Positions 51,818 to 62,130 of a stretch of 64,000 nt of DNA are shown here, piece by piece. Numbering within the stretch: position 1 is the first letter of the stretch; each line of letters begins with the position of its first letter. Source of the stretch: an uncultured Draconibacterium sp. (GTDB taxonomy: Bacteria > Bacteroidota > Bacteroidia > Bacteroidales > Prolixibacteraceae); contig NZ_OY776414.1 in assembly GCF_963675585.1 (NCBI RefSeq), positions 1,529,001 to 1,593,000 of the forward strand, given 5' to 3'. Under the pieces are notes generated by a model, which was not told the DNA's origin, ran no database searches, and saw only the letters and a list, made by a program, of their open reading frames with translations. The position numbers and the translations under genes were made by a program.

Positions 51818-54800
51818 ATGGAAAAATCTTTTTTTAAGATCAGTCATCAAATTACAAATGGATGGCTCTCTGTGACAAAATTTGCTGTTATTATTTCCTT
51901 AATCCTATCTGTATTCACCGGACTAGCCGCCGGTGCTGATCAGTCGGGAGACTTAACAGGTAAAGTAACAGACGACACTAATTTCTCTCTTCCGGGAGTT
52001 ACCGTAATGGTAAAAGGGTCAACAAATGGAACCATCACAAATGGCGATGGTGTTTACGTACTCAAAAATGTAAAAGAAGGCGATGTTATTGTATTCAGCT
52101 TTATTGGAATGCTAACACAGGAAGTTTCTTTTACAGGCCAGTCAACACTCGACATTACATTGACTACCGACACCCAGGACCTTGATGAAGTTGTTGTAAC
52201 AGCTCTTGGTATTCAGCGCGACAAAAAAACGCTGACTTATTCATCGCAACAAGTTTCGGGTGAAGAAATGATGAAAGCCAGAGACATAAACTTTATGAGT
52301 GGTTTAAGTGGTAAAACTGCCGGTTTAGAAATCAAGAAAAGTGTTTCGGGTGCAGGTGGTTCTACAAAAACTGTATTAAGAGGTAACCACTCTTTAAGTC
52401 AGTCGAGCGATCCTCTTTATGTTATCGATGGTATTCCAATGGTAAACCGTAAAGGAAATCAATCGGGTATGTGGGGTGGAACTGACGAAGGTGACGGTCT
52501 TTCGCAAATTAACCCTGATGACATCGAAAGCATTAGCATTTTAAAAGGTGCTAACGCCGCTATTTTATATGGTAGCCAGGGTGCCAACGGTGTTGTAATT
52601 ATCAATACTAAAAAAGGAAAAGAAGGTCAAACTTCGGTTAACTTCAGCTCCAGTACAATTTTCGAAAGCATTATTGAAACTCCCGAACTTCAGTTTACAT
52701 ACGGAAGTGAAGGCGGTGCAAAAGAAAGCTGGTCGTACACAAAAGGGAACTATGCCAGCGACTACGTTGATGATTTCTTTCAAACCGGTTACAACCTTGT
52801 AAATACTTTATCGGTAAGCGGTGGCAACGAGAAAACTACTGCCTATTTCTCATACGGAAATACTTCAGCAGCAGGTGTTATTCCAAACAACGAATACGCA
52901 AAAAATAACGTCTCATTCCAACAGTCTACCAAGTTATTTAACGACAAAGTTAAAGTTAGCTCGAATGTTATGTTGGTTTCGGAAAAAGCAAAAAACCGTA
53001 ACACTGCAGGTTATTACCTGAATCCACTTACAGGATTGTATTTCTTCCCTCGCGATAAAGATTTTGCTGATTACAAAGAAAACTACCAGTATTTTGATGC
53101 TGAAAGAAACATGAACCTGCAAAACTGGTTTGTTGAAGATCATCATCAATCAAATCCTTACTGGTTAATTAACAATCAACCAAAAGAAGATATCACAAAA
53201 CGTGTTATTGCAAGCATGACCGTTGATTATGACATTACCGACCACTTGAAATTCAAAGTTCGTGGAAGTTACGATTATGCCAACAAATCATACGAGCAAA
53301 AATTCTACGCAGGTGGTAACGGAACCAACGTTTCTACAAACGGCCGTTGGAGCTACAAAAAATTTACCGACGAGCAAGTATACACTGACGGATTGTTTAC
53401 ATACGACAACAAATTCGGCAACTTTAGCATTAATGGTGTTTTGGGTGCCAGTTACCAAAAAGGTACTTACGGAAGTGGTATAAGCGTTGACAACGGAACG
53501 AACGCATTACTTTATCCTAACGAATTCAATTTCCAGAACCTACCAACAAATGTACAGGTTCAGTCGATTTATGCCGGACAGATTATTAAAGAAGGTGTTT
53601 TTGCGAATGCTCAGTTGGGTTACAAAGACATGATCTTCCTTGATCTTTCAGGTCGTAACGACTGGTCTTCAACTTTAGCCGGAACAGGTAACGAATCGTA
53701 TTTCTACCCATCAGTAGGTTTATCGGGTATTGTTACTGAAATGATTGAAGCTCCTGAATTCCTAAGCTTCTGGAAAGTTAGAACATCGTACAGTACTGTT
53801 GCCAACGAAGTACCATTTAACGTGGTAAATCCAATGCACACAATCAACTCTGGTGGTGGCGTTGACCGCAACACACAACAACCTTTCGACAATCTGAAAC
53901 CAGAAATGATCAGAAGTTTTGAGGTGGGTACCGATGTAAGATTGTTTGAAGGCCGTCTTGGTTTAGACCTTACTTATTACAACATTAACAGCCAGGATCA
54001 GTTTATTACCTTGCCAGCTCCATCTGGTTCGGGATATACTTTCTACTATATTAACGCCGGAGAAATTGTAAACAAAGGTATTGAAATTACATTGAACGGT
54101 TCAGTTGTTGAAACCAGTGACTTTAGCTGGAACACAAGCATTAACTTCTCGAACAACCACAACGAAATTGTTGAGTTGGTTCCTGAATTTGCCGACAAAC
54201 AAATTTCTTACGGAAGTTCGGAAGGTTACACTACCTACATTATGGCAGGTGGATCGTTTGGTGACTTGTACGGATACAAATTTAAACGTAACGAGGCTGG
54301 CCAAATTATGCTAGACGAAGACAGCGGTGCTCCGTTAAAAACAGCTGACAAAGAATACCTGGGTAACCTTGAACCTGATTTCAGTTTAGGATGGAACAAC
54401 AACTTTAACTACAAACAGTTTGGTTTAAGTTTCCTTATCAACGCTAAAATTGGCGGCGAATGTTTCAGCCAGACTGAAGCTATGTTAGACGGATACGGAG
54501 TAAGTGCACGTTCTGCTGAAGCACGCGATAACGGTGGTGTTGCCATCAACGCAATCCAGGGAACTACTGCTGTAACTTCTATCGATCCACAATTGTACTA
54601 CACAACTGTTGGTGACCGTAACGGTATTGCAGAAGCTTACGTTTACGACCGTACCAACATTCGTTTAAGCCAGTTGTCGCTTTCGTACGATTTTAATGTA
54701 CAAAGTCTTGGTTTACCTATTAAAGCAGCTTCATTCTCTGTAGTTGGACAAAACTTGTTCTATTTCTACAAAAAAGCTCCTTTCGATCCTGAATTGACAA

Positions 54801-54889
54801 TGAGTACAGATATGAATTCTCAATCGCTTGATAACTTCAATGTACCGGCTACAAGAACTTACGGATTCAACCTTAAAGTTACATTCTAA
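51818..54889 (+). CDS. SusC/RagA TonB-linked outer-membrane protein (no STN domain)
   Basis: A TonB-dependent outer-membrane importer of 1023 aa. The signal region ends near GLAAGA, followed by the carboxypeptidase-regulatory-like domain (GKVTDDTNFSLPGVTVMVKG), a plug domain (DEVVVTALGIQRDKKTL, DPLYVIDGIPMVNRKG) and a barrel ending in aromatic F (GFNLKVTF). It lacks the STN domain of the SusC at 5835-9095, so it does not signal to FecR, in line with control by the divergent transmembrane regulator. The SusD partner follows after 12 bases. The GH92 gene downstream suggests a mannose-rich glycan as cargo. Confidence 0.96.
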   Translation: MEKSFFKISHQITNGWLSVTKFAVIISLILSVFTGLAAGADQSGDLTGKVTDDTNFSLPGVTVMVKGSTNGTITNGDGVYVLKNVKEGDVIVFSFIGMLTQEVSFTGQSTLDITLTTDTQDLDEVVVTALGIQRDKKTLTYSSQQVSGEEMMKARDINFMSGLSGKTAGLEIKKSVSGAGGSTKTVLRGNHSLSQSSDPLYVIDGIPMVNRKGNQSGMWGGTDEGDGLSQINPDDIESISILKGANAAILYGSQGANGVVIINTKKGKEGQTSVNFSSSTIFESIIETPELQFTYGSEGGAKESWSYTKGNYASDYVDDFFQTGYNLVNTLSVSGGNEKTTAYFSYGNTSAAGVIPNNEYAKNNVSFQQSTKLFNDKVKVSSNVMLVSEKAKNRNTAGYYLNPLTGLYFFPRDKDFADYKENYQYFDAERNMNLQNWFVEDHHQSNPYWLINNQPKEDITKRVIASMTVDYDITDHLKFKVRGSYDYANKSYEQKFYAGGNGTNVSTNGRWSYKKFTDEQVYTDGLFTYDNKFGNFSINGVLGASYQKGTYGSGISVDNGTNALLYPNEFNFQNLPTNVQVQSIYAGQIIKEGVFANAQLGYKDMIFLDLSGRNDWSSTLAGTGNESYFYPSVGLSGIVTEMIEAPEFLSFWKVRTSYSTVANEVPFNVVNPMHTINSGGGVDRNTQQPFDNLKPEMIRSFEVGTDVRLFEGRLGLDLTYYNINSQDQFITLPAPSGSGYTFYYINAGEIVNKGIEITLNGSVVETSDFSWNTSINFSNNHNEIVELVPEFADKQISYGSSEGYTTYIMAGGSFGDLYGYKFKRNEAGQIMLDEDSGAPLKTADKEYLGNLEPDFSLGWNNNFNYKQFGLSFLINAKIGGECFSQTEAMLDGYGVSARSAEARDNGGVAINAIQGTTAVTSIDPQLYYTTVGDRNGIAEAYVYDRTNIRLSQLSLSYDFNVQSLGLPIKAASFSVVGQNLFYFYKKAPFDPELTMSTDMNSQSLDNFNVPATRTYGFNLKVTF

Positions 54890-54901
54890 TAAAGTAAAAT
54901 C

Positions 54902-56473
54902 ATGAAAAAAATTATATTCTTACTTTTAGTGGCCCTATTTGCGGGCGCATGTACGGATAACTTCGAAGAAGCGAATACCAATCCGTACCAAATAAGCGAC
55001 AAGTCTCTGGAGCAGGATTTTAACAACGTTGGAGCCTATTATTCTTCAATGTTGGGAAACATTTTCGGTCACCAGATTGAAGAAAACCTTGTGGCAGAAT
55101 CGTTCTGCGATTACATGGCTACTCCTACTCCATTTGTGAGCGGAGTTAACAATACAACGTATTACATTCGTTGGAATACATACTGGAATCGTATTTACGG
55201 TTCAATTATGGCTCCTTCGAAACAAGTAATTGAAATTGCTGAGGCAGGTGGATACGATGTATTTACAAAATGGGCAAAACTGATCCAGATTCTTGGATTG
55301 TCACGTTTAACTACTTACCACGGTCCGCTAATTTATTCTGATTATGGTTCTAGCAATTCAACCATTAATTACGACAGCGAAGAAGAACTTTACACAGCCT
55401 GGTTTAATGAATTAGACGAAATTCAGGCCGTATTTGCTGCAAATGAAGATTATGCTGGGATGCAAAATTTTGATGCCAGTTACGGTGGAGATGTTACAAG
55501 CTGGATGAAATTAGTAAACTCTATGCGTTTGCGTTTGGCCATTCGTATTTCGAAAGTTGCACCTGCTTTAGCAAAAGCTGAAGGAGAAAAAGCAATTGCT
55601 GATGCAGCCGGATTGATTGTAACAAACGAAGATAACTTCAACGTTTCTTTATACGGATCGAAATTATACCTTGCTGTAATTTGTTTCGAATGGGGCGATA
55701 CACGCATGTCTGCCGGAATGGAATCGTTTATGGTTGGCTTGAAAGACAACCGTATTTCAAAATATTTTTCACCTGCAACCGACGAAAGTTTGTATGCCGA
55801 TCATCCTGAATTCCCTTACAAAGGGATTCGCAACGGTGCATCGTTGGTAGCAAAAAGCGATCACTCAGCATGTTCATCAATCAACGAAAGCTTTAAATCA
55901 ATTTCGGAAAGAAGTTACATTACAAGTGCCGAAGTTAATTTCGATTTGGCAGAAGCTGCTTTACGTGGTTGGGAAGGTGCAGGCGATGCCGGAGCAAACT
56001 ACGAAGCTGGTGTACGTGCGTCTTTTGCTGAGTGGGGTGCTGCAGGTGTAGATGATTACCTGGCTGATGCAACAAGCACACCAATCGATTACAACGACCC
56101 TGTTTATGCAGGCGATGTAAACGACTTTGTTTCTCGTTCAACTGTTACAGTTGCCTGGAACGAAGCAGCTACAAACGAAGAAAAACTAGAGAAAATCATT
56201 ACCCAGAAATGGATTGCCGGATTTACAAATCCGAACGAACCATGGGCTGATTTCCGTAGAACAGGATATCCAAAATTACCTTTGGTATATCAAAATGACA
56301 GCAACTCTGACTGGGGCGTAATTCCTGACGACGAATGGATTAAACGTATGCCGTTCCTGAACGACGAACGTACCGGAAACACTGAAGGAGTAGCCGGAGC
56401 AGTTGCTACAATGAAAGGAGATGATTTGATTAGCACCCGTCTTTGGTTTGATACCGGCGGTTCTAATTTTTAG
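54902..56473 (+). CDS. SusD-like nutrient-binding lipoprotein
   Basis: A surface lipoprotein of 523 aa and partner of the SusC encoded 12 bases upstream. The lipobox is LFAGAC (Cys17), followed by TDNFEEANTNPYQ, a start typical of the SusD-like-2 subfamily, in contrast to the RagB-type protein at 4140-5816. The C-terminal segment has WIAGFTNPNEPWADFRRTGYP and a final LWFDTGG. It should bind the glycan at the outer surface and close the SusC pore. A terminator at 56495-56527 follows, so the GH92 gene may have its own promoter or depend on read-through. Confidence 0.93.
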   Translation: MKKIIFLLLVALFAGACTDNFEEANTNPYQISDKSLEQDFNNVGAYYSSMLGNIFGHQIEENLVAESFCDYMATPTPFVSGVNNTTYYIRWNTYWNRIYGSIMAPSKQVIEIAEAGGYDVFTKWAKLIQILGLSRLTTYHGPLIYSDYGSSNSTINYDSEEELYTAWFNELDEIQAVFAANEDYAGMQNFDASYGGDVTSWMKLVNSMRLRLAIRISKVAPALAKAEGEKAIADAAGLIVTNEDNFNVSLYGSKLYLAVICFEWGDTRMSAGMESFMVGLKDNRISKYFSPATDESLYADHPEFPYKGIRNGASLVAKSDHSACSSINESFKSISERSYITSAEVNFDLAEAALRGWEGAGDAGANYEAGVRASFAEWGAAGVDDYLADATSTPIDYNDPVYAGDVNDFVSRSTVTVAWNEAATNEEKLEKIITQKWIAGFTNPNEPWADFRRTGYPKLPLVYQNDSNSDWGVIPDDEWIKRMPFLNDERTGNTEGVAGAVATMKGDDLISTRLWFDTGGSNF

Positions 56474-56494
56474 ATTGTTCATAGTTTAGTTAGT

Positions 56495-56527
56495 AAGGGC
56501 CATCACAATGTGGTGGCCCTTTTCTTT
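56495..56527 (+). terminator. Terminator between susD-like gene and GH92 gene
   Basis: AAGGGCCATCACA / TGTGGTGGCCCTT pair with one wobble around a very short loop, followed by TTCTTTT. It is about 22 bases after the SusD stop and 36 before the GH92 start, so part of the transcript would end before GH92. Confidence 0.75.
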
Positions 56528-56562
56528 TAAAACACTATCTCTACCATTAATTAATACTTACC

Positions 56563-58788
56563 ATGTATAAATTTACACTACCGCTGTTTATTCTTCTTTT
56601 AGGTGGTTTTCTTGTTGAATGTACACAAAAAACCGCTCCTATTGATTATACGTCTTTTGTTGATCCATATATTGGCAGCGATGGTCATGGTCATGTTTTT
56701 GTTGGTGCAAATGTACCCTTTGGCCTGGTTCAACTCGGTCCAAACAACGATAAAGAAGAATGGGATTGGTGCTCGGGCTACCATTTCTCCGACTCTGTTT
56801 TAATTGGTTTTGCACACACTCACCTCAGCGGAACAGGGATTGGTGACTTAGGCGACATACTTTTTATGCCTGTTTCTGATTCGTTCACCACCAAAGAAAT
56901 ACATGAAAGCCCCTACCCCTGGCAGGCAAAATATACGCACGCTGACGAAATTGTTAAACCGGGCTACTATTCCATTAACATTAAAAAATACAATGTTCAG
57001 GCAGAGCTAACTGCTACCGAACGTGTAGGTTTTCATAAATACAACTTCAATTCCGGTGGAAATTCAAAACTTATTATCGATTTCGAATATGGAACCGGGT
57101 GGGATGAGCTTACAAAAGCTGAACTCACTCAAATCAATGATAAAACAATAAGTGGCTCGCGTTACTCCACCGGCTGGGCTAAAAACCAACAAATATATTT
57201 CTATACTGAATTCTCAAAAAAAATTAAAAGCCTCAACGTAATTTCCAGCAACAAAACATCTGGAACTAAAACCGTACTTATCGAATTTGAAGGGAACGGT
57301 GAATTATTGGCAAAAACTGCGCTATCGCCAACAAGTACCGAAGGAGCAAAAAACAATCTTCAAAATGAATTGAAGAGTTGGGATTTTGAATCCACAATAA
57401 AAGAAGCATGCACCAAATGGAATGCAGAGCTTTCAAAAATTCAAATAACAACTGAAAATCCAAGAGACAAAAAAATATTTTATACATCGCTTTACCACAC
57501 CATGTTTGTACCATCGTTGTATAACGACACAAACGGAGATTACCGAGGAACCGACAGAGAAATTAAAAAGAATCCCGGACACGAAACATACACAACCTTT
57601 TCGCTTTGGGATACCTACCGTGCAGCACATCCACTATACACAATATACCAGCCCGAAAGAGTGAACGACATGGTAAATTCGATGCTCGATATTTACCGAC
57701 AACAGGGCAAACTTCCGGTATGGCATTTACACGGAAACGAAACCAATACCATGGTTGGAAATCACGCCATTCCGGTTATAACCGATGCCTACTTAAAAGG
57801 TTTTCGCGGATTTGACGCAGAAGTAGCTTTTGAAGCAATGAAAACATCAGCACTTTTGCAAGAAAGAGGTCTAAACTTTCTGCAGTCGAACAAATACATC
57901 CCTGCCGATTCGCTGCTTGAATCCGTTGCCATTGCATTGGAATATGCAATTGACGACTGGTGTATCGCAACCATGGCCAAACAATTGAATAAAACTCAGG
58001 ACTTCGAATTGTTTTCGAAACGTGCCAAATATTACAAACACTATTTCGACAAGAATACAATGTTTATGCGGGGAAGAATGGCTGACGGAACATGGCGTAC
58101 CCCTTTTGACCCCGTGGCATCGAAACACCGCGACGACGACTATTGCGAAGGAAATGCCTGGCAATACTCGTGGTTGGTTCCACACGATGTGGAAGGTTTG
58201 ATTGAACTTTATGGAGGCGATAAAACTTTTACCTCAAGGTTGGATAGCCTCTTCTCTACCGAGCAAAAACTAAATGCCGGTGCTTCGGTTGATATTTCGG
58301 GTTTGATTGGCATGTATGCCCAGGGGAATGAACCCGGACACCACATTCCTTACCTCTATGCTTTTGCAGGCGAACAATGGAAAACAGCCCAAAAAATTAA
58401 TTTTATACTTACCAATTTATATTTCGACACACCCAACGGGCTTAGCGGAAACGAAGACTGCGGTCAAATGTCGGCCTGGTATATATTTTCGTCTTTGGGA
58501 TTTTACCCGGTAAATCCGGCCAATGGAATATATGTGCTGGGAAGCCCGCTATTCGACAGCGCCAGCATTAAATTGCCGGACAATAAATCATTTAATGTGA
58601 AAACAATCAACCGAAACCAGGTAAACATATACATTCAAAGCGCCACACTAAATGGCAAACCGTATTCTAAAAGTTACATCAGGCACTCCGATATACTTGA
58701 AGGGGGTGTGTTGGAAATAACCATGGGATCGATTCCCAATAAAGAATTTGGATTGAACAATGAAGACCGGCCAACATCGAACTACTAA
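56563..58788 (+). CDS. GH92 alpha-mannosidase, probable lipoprotein
   Basis: A secreted exo-alpha-mannosidase of 741 aa, acting on mannose-containing glycans such as N-glycans or mannans. The signal has a possible lipobox (GFLVEC, Cys20). The N-terminal GH92 domain shows DPYIGSDGHGHVFVGANVPFGLVQLGP and WCSGYHFSD, plus FAHTHLSGTG. The (alpha/alpha) barrel shows WDTYRAAHPLYTI, HLHGNETNTMVGNHA, YCEGNAWQYSWLVPHD (containing the probable catalytic Glu) and LSGNEDCGQMSAWYIFSSLGF (with a likely base Asp), all standard. It lies directly downstream of SusC/SusD, so it degrades the glycan they bring in. Specificity (alpha-1,2, 1,3, 1,4 or 1,6) is not readable here. Confidence 0.94.
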   Translation: MYKFTLPLFILLLGGFLVECTQKTAPIDYTSFVDPYIGSDGHGHVFVGANVPFGLVQLGPNNDKEEWDWCSGYHFSDSVLIGFAHTHLSGTGIGDLGDILFMPVSDSFTTKEIHESPYPWQAKYTHADEIVKPGYYSINIKKYNVQAELTATERVGFHKYNFNSGGNSKLIIDFEYGTGWDELTKAELTQINDKTISGSRYSTGWAKNQQIYFYTEFSKKIKSLNVISSNKTSGTKTVLIEFEGNGELLAKTALSPTSTEGAKNNLQNELKSWDFESTIKEACTKWNAELSKIQITTENPRDKKIFYTSLYHTMFVPSLYNDTNGDYRGTDREIKKNPGHETYTTFSLWDTYRAAHPLYTIYQPERVNDMVNSMLDIYRQQGKLPVWHLHGNETNTMVGNHAIPVITDAYLKGFRGFDAEVAFEAMKTSALLQERGLNFLQSNKYIPADSLLESVAIALEYAIDDWCIATMAKQLNKTQDFELFSKRAKYYKHYFDKNTMFMRGRMADGTWRTPFDPVASKHRDDDYCEGNAWQYSWLVPHDVEGLIELYGGDKTFTSRLDSLFSTEQKLNAGASVDISGLIGMYAQGNEPGHHIPYLYAFAGEQWKTAQKINFILTNLYFDTPNGLSGNEDCGQMSAWYIFSSLGFYPVNPANGIYVLGSPLFDSASIKLPDNKSFNVKTINRNQVNIYIQSATLNGKPYSKSYIRHSDILEGGVLEITMGSIPNKEFGLNNEDRPTSNY

Positions 58789-58890
58789 AAACAAAATACA
58801 GATTTACGTTGACAGAGGTTATTTAGCATATTTTTGGGGAATCATTTGCTACAATATTTGAAGGAGATCTGTCCGTACAATCTATTTCGA

Positions 58891-58932
58891 AATGACCCGT
58901 AATGAGTAATCAGATCGGGTCATTTTTTTTCA
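58891..58932 (+). terminator. Terminator of the SusCD-GH92 locus
   Basis: Nine-base perfect arms AATGACCCG / CGGGTCATT with a 16-base loop, then eight T on the plus strand. It is about 100 bases after the GH92 stop. Confidence 0.8.
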
Positions 58933-58985
58933 AACCAATCCAATTCAGGAAAAGTTTAAAGTGATATTTCGGATAGTACTTTTTA

Positions 58986-59408
58986 CTACTTCCAAAACTG
59001 CAACAGCAGTCCAAAAACAGTGAAAATTACCAATTGATAACCTCCCTGAATGAGGAACCGCGACCATTTTAGCGTACTATTTTGATTGGTCCACATAACA
59101 GCTCCTGCCATGGTAGGAATTACAAAAGCGGCCCAAATCCACAAAGCACGTTCCAATCCGCCAACCCTTGAAGTATCAGCAATTAAATGTGCCAAAACCA
59201 AAACCTGGAATAAGGTTAATAGAAACTGCGCTAAATACAGTGGTCCCGCCGTTTTTTGCATCTTTTTTCGGGCTTCTTCATCCGCCGGATCTACTCCAAT
59301 AATTTCCATCCATTTTTTGCCAAACACAGGCCCGTACCAGATTGCTCCAATAATCATCGACAATATTGCTCCGGCAATAACTGCGAAATAATTGACATGT
59401 ATTTCCAT
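58986..59408 (-). CDS. DUF1761 family membrane protein
   Basis: A 140-aa integral membrane protein with about four hydrophobic helices. The N-terminal block NYFAVIAGAILSMIIGAIWYGPVFGKKWMEIIG is the DUF1761 signature, with WIWAAFVIPTMAGAVMW and the last helix (GGYQLVIFTVFGLLLQF) following. The function of the family is unknown. It stands alone between two intergenic gaps with no operon link. Confidence 0.85.
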   Translation of the reverse strand: MEIHVNYFAVIAGAILSMIIGAIWYGPVFGKKWMEIIGVDPADEEARKKMQKTAGPLYLAQFLLTLFQVLVLAHLIADTSRVGGLERALWIWAAFVIPTMAGAVMWTNQNSTLKWSRFLIQGGYQLVIFTVFGLLLQFWK

Positions 59409-59591
59409 TTTAAAAGATTTTGTATTTGAATTTACATAACAAACTAATATATAATCTGTTCAAACAGGTTGGAGTAAGCTTCAGTATCTTCGCTTCCCGT
59501 AATCGTGCAAAGAATACAATTCTGATTAAACGTACAGAAAAACGGATTTTTATGATTACTGCCGGGGACAGCTTTAATAAGAATCATTGAA

Positions 59592-60251
59592 TTATTTCTT
59601 ATTCGAAATGTACTTGCCCATTATTATTCCGATGACTACCACACCGTAAAAATAGCCAATCAGTCCAAAAAACAAAGCCATTTTCTGAGCCACATCGGAA
59701 GCTGGAGTAATGTCGCCATAACCGATAGAAATTATGGTTATAAAACTGAAATAAATAAGATCTTCCAATCCTCCGAGTCCATCTGCCAAATTGTTAAACG
59801 AACCTTGATGTAAAGTTTCTATAATCGAAAACACATAACCGCCAATCAATCCCAACATAATAAATCCACATAAAACGGCCGCAATCATTCCAACATCAAC
59901 ATCCTTTACTTTTAAAATCTGACTGTATACTTCAATCGATAAAAACAAAAAATAGATGATGTAGGCAGAAAAAAACATTAACCGGCTGTTGGGGACAGTT
60001 ATGGTCAGATTTAAAAATTCCAGAACGAATAAAAAGAAAAGTAGCAAAATAAGAGGATACCGCCACCGCTTTTTACCATAGAAAATTACAGTGCTGGCAA
60101 ATACATTTTGAAAAATAAGGATTGGCATGGCATCCACATCTGAAGGCATAAATACATCGCCAAATAACAGTATAAGAAAACTAACCAGCAAAATCTCATA
60201 TTTGTGCTTCATTCGTAGTTCGTGTATTCTCCTTATTTTTTGTTTTACCAT
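59592..60251 (-). CDS. Potassium channel family protein
   Basis: An inner-membrane protein of 219 aa. About five N-terminal hydrophobic helices (residues 15-130) precede the pore module. The pore loop has FSFITIISIGYGDITP, a near-consensus potassium selectivity filter (T-I-GYGD), followed by a final helix and a short C-terminal tail ending near YISNKK. There is no regulatory RCK domain. The role is probably K+ flux across the inner membrane, with an extended N-terminal membrane part. It is divergent from the VOC gene at 60413. Confidence 0.85.
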   Translation of the reverse strand: MVKQKIRRIHELRMKHKYEILLVSFLILLFGDVFMPSDVDAMPILIFQNVFASTVIFYGKKRWRYPLILLLFFLFVLEFLNLTITVPNSRLMFFSAYIIYFLFLSIEVYSQILKVKDVDVGMIAAVLCGFIMLGLIGGYVFSIIETLHQGSFNNLADGLGGLEDLIYFSFITIISIGYGDITPASDVAQKMALFFGLIGYFYGVVVIGIIMGKYISNKK

Positions 60252-60412
60252 AGTTTAAATTTAAAAGGCGATTTGGCTCGTAGTTTAGCAATGGCTAAAG
60301 AACTCTAATTAATAGAGTTAAATATAAAAATTAATCGAACATAAAACTGAATTCGTTTTGATTTGTTACAGATTTTAGTCAACGTAAAACTAAGAATTAA
60401 AATTTTGAACTC

Positions 60413-60796
60413 ATGAAAAACAATATTGTAGGATGGTTTGAGATTCCGGTTTCAAACATGGAACGTGCCATCTCTTTCTATGAAGAGGTATTTGACATAT
60501 CGCTGGAGCGCAATCAAATGGGGCCACTTGACATGGCCTGGTTCCCGTATATTGATGGAGCATATGGTTCAGGTGGTTCGCTGGTGTACCACCAGGAATT
60601 TTACAAACCATCAAACGATGGTGTGGTAGTGTATTTAACAGCCTTATCGGGCGACCTGGAGTACGAACTTTCAAAAGTGGAAGATGCCGGAGGAACAATT
60701 CTTCAGCACAAAACAAAAATTTCTGACGACCATGGATTTATGGCTGTCATTCACGATTCGGAAGGAAATAGAATAGCCTTGCATTCGAGAGCCTGA
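60413..60796 (+). CDS. VOC family (glyoxalase/bleomycin-resistance fold) protein
   Basis: A small cytoplasmic protein of 127 aa with the two betaalphabetabetabeta modules of the family: N-terminal GWFEIPVSNMERAISFYEEVF and C-terminal DHGFMAVIHDSEGNRIALHS. The metal-binding residues could be His and Glu in these strands, but its specificity is unknown. The EIPV-MERA-FYE start is common to a Bacteroidota subgroup of VOC proteins. It precedes the dienelactone hydrolase gene by 53 bases, so the two may be co-transcribed. Confidence 0.88.
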   Translation: MKNNIVGWFEIPVSNMERAISFYEEVFDISLERNQMGPLDMAWFPYIDGAYGSGGSLVYHQEFYKPSNDGVVVYLTALSGDLEYELSKVEDAGGTILQHKTKISDDHGFMAVIHDSEGNRIALHSRA

Positions 60797-60849
60797 CATA
60801 TATTTTCTCACACATTCATGTAGTTAAACACCAATTAAATTCAATAAAA

Positions 60850-61737
60850 ATGACTAAAATAAAAAAGGAACAAATCAGCCAGGAAGTTTTTGATTTATAC
60901 GATCAATACGCACATAACAAAATTGAAAGACGCGATTTTGTGCAAAAGCTTTCTGCATATGCAGTGGGTGGGCTAACGGTAACATCGCTCCTGAGTTTTA
61001 TAATGCCCAATTACCAGGACAAGATTCAGATTGTTTCTGACGACAATCGTTTAAAAACCAGTACTATTGAATACAAATCGCCCAAAGGCGGAGGTACAAT
61101 AAAAGCGCAGTTATCGAAACCTGCCAATGCAAAAGGCAAGCTACCGGGAATTGTTGTGGTACACGAAAACAGAGGTTTAAATCCACACATTGCCGATGTT
61201 GGACGCAGAGCTGCCCTGGCCGGTTTTGTATCCATTTCGCCCGATGCTTTAACTCCGCTGGGAGGTTACCCGGGTAACGACGATGATGGCAGAACCTTGC
61301 AAAGTCAACGCGACAGAAATGAAATGCTGGAAGATTTTATTGCCGCTTTCGAAACTTTACAAAATCACCCTGACTGTAACGGGAATATTGGTGTTGTTGG
61401 TTTTTGTTTTGGTGGCTGGATTTCGAATATGATGGCTGTTCGTGTTCCGGAACTTAAAGCGGCAGTACCTTTTTATGGCGGGCAACCGGCAGATGAAGAT
61501 GTTGTAAAAATTAAAGCAGCCTTGTTGCTGCATTATGCAGGACTCGACCAACGTGTTAATGCAGGTTGGCCGGCATACGAAGCAGCCTTAAAGAATAACA
61601 ACAAAGATTACACCGCATATATTTATCCCGATGTAAACCATGGTTTTCACAACGATACCACTCCCCGATTTGATGAAAAAGCAGCTAAATTGGCATGGGA
61701 ACGTACAATCGGCTTCTTTAATCAGAAGTTAGGATAA
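60850..61737 (+). CDS. Dienelactone hydrolase family protein with Tat-like N-terminus
   Basis: An alpha/beta hydrolase of 295 aa. The DLH-type active-site residues are Cys in GVVGFCFGGW, Asp in the LDQRVNAGWP region and His in DVNHGFHND. The N-terminal extension (residues 1-55) has RRDFVQKLSAYAVGGLTVTSLLSF, a twin-arginine-like signal, so the protein is probably exported or membrane-anchored. DLH proteins split cyclic esters or lactones, but many members have unknown substrates. Here it follows a VOC protein; no dioxygenase or aromatic-degradation gene is nearby. Confidence 0.88.
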   Translation: MTKIKKEQISQEVFDLYDQYAHNKIERRDFVQKLSAYAVGGLTVTSLLSFIMPNYQDKIQIVSDDNRLKTSTIEYKSPKGGGTIKAQLSKPANAKGKLPGIVVVHENRGLNPHIADVGRRAALAGFVSISPDALTPLGGYPGNDDDGRTLQSQRDRNEMLEDFIAAFETLQNHPDCNGNIGVVGFCFGGWISNMMAVRVPELKAAVPFYGGQPADEDVVKIKAALLLHYAGLDQRVNAGWPAYEAALKNNNKDYTAYIYPDVNHGFHNDTTPRFDEKAAKLAWERTIGFFNQKLG

Positions 61738-62130
61738 ATGTACATTTGTTCTATTGGTGGCAAACTGAAAATACTAATAGCTTTGACTCTTTCATAAATA
61801 GTAGTACAATAAAAAATATTTATTGATATTTTTTTTCGTAGTATAATACTAAATATCAACACATAAACAACATTTGTGGTATCTCTGGGGCTTTATTGGT
61901 GCTGTAAAGCGCTTCAAAGAATGAAACTTTTACTAAATCTTTACGTTAGTTTTGGTTAAATTCAGTATGTAATAAATGTTGTGTGAATAATGATTCTGCA
62001 TTTACATAAAAAAGCTAAAAACGTAAGTACTACTGAAATTACAAGAGCAAATCGAATAAGAGAATAATTAATACTTGTTTCCATCCCAAAAATTGATTAA
62101 AGTTGTGTAAACCAAAGAAATGGCATTAGG
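61738..62130. other. Intergenic region before the multi-PAS kinase
   Basis: About 390 AT-rich bases between the hydrolase and the sensor kinase. I see no convincing gene. A short palindrome (TAGTATAATACTA near 61833-61855) and T-rich tract are present. It probably carries the kinase promoter. Confidence 0.4.
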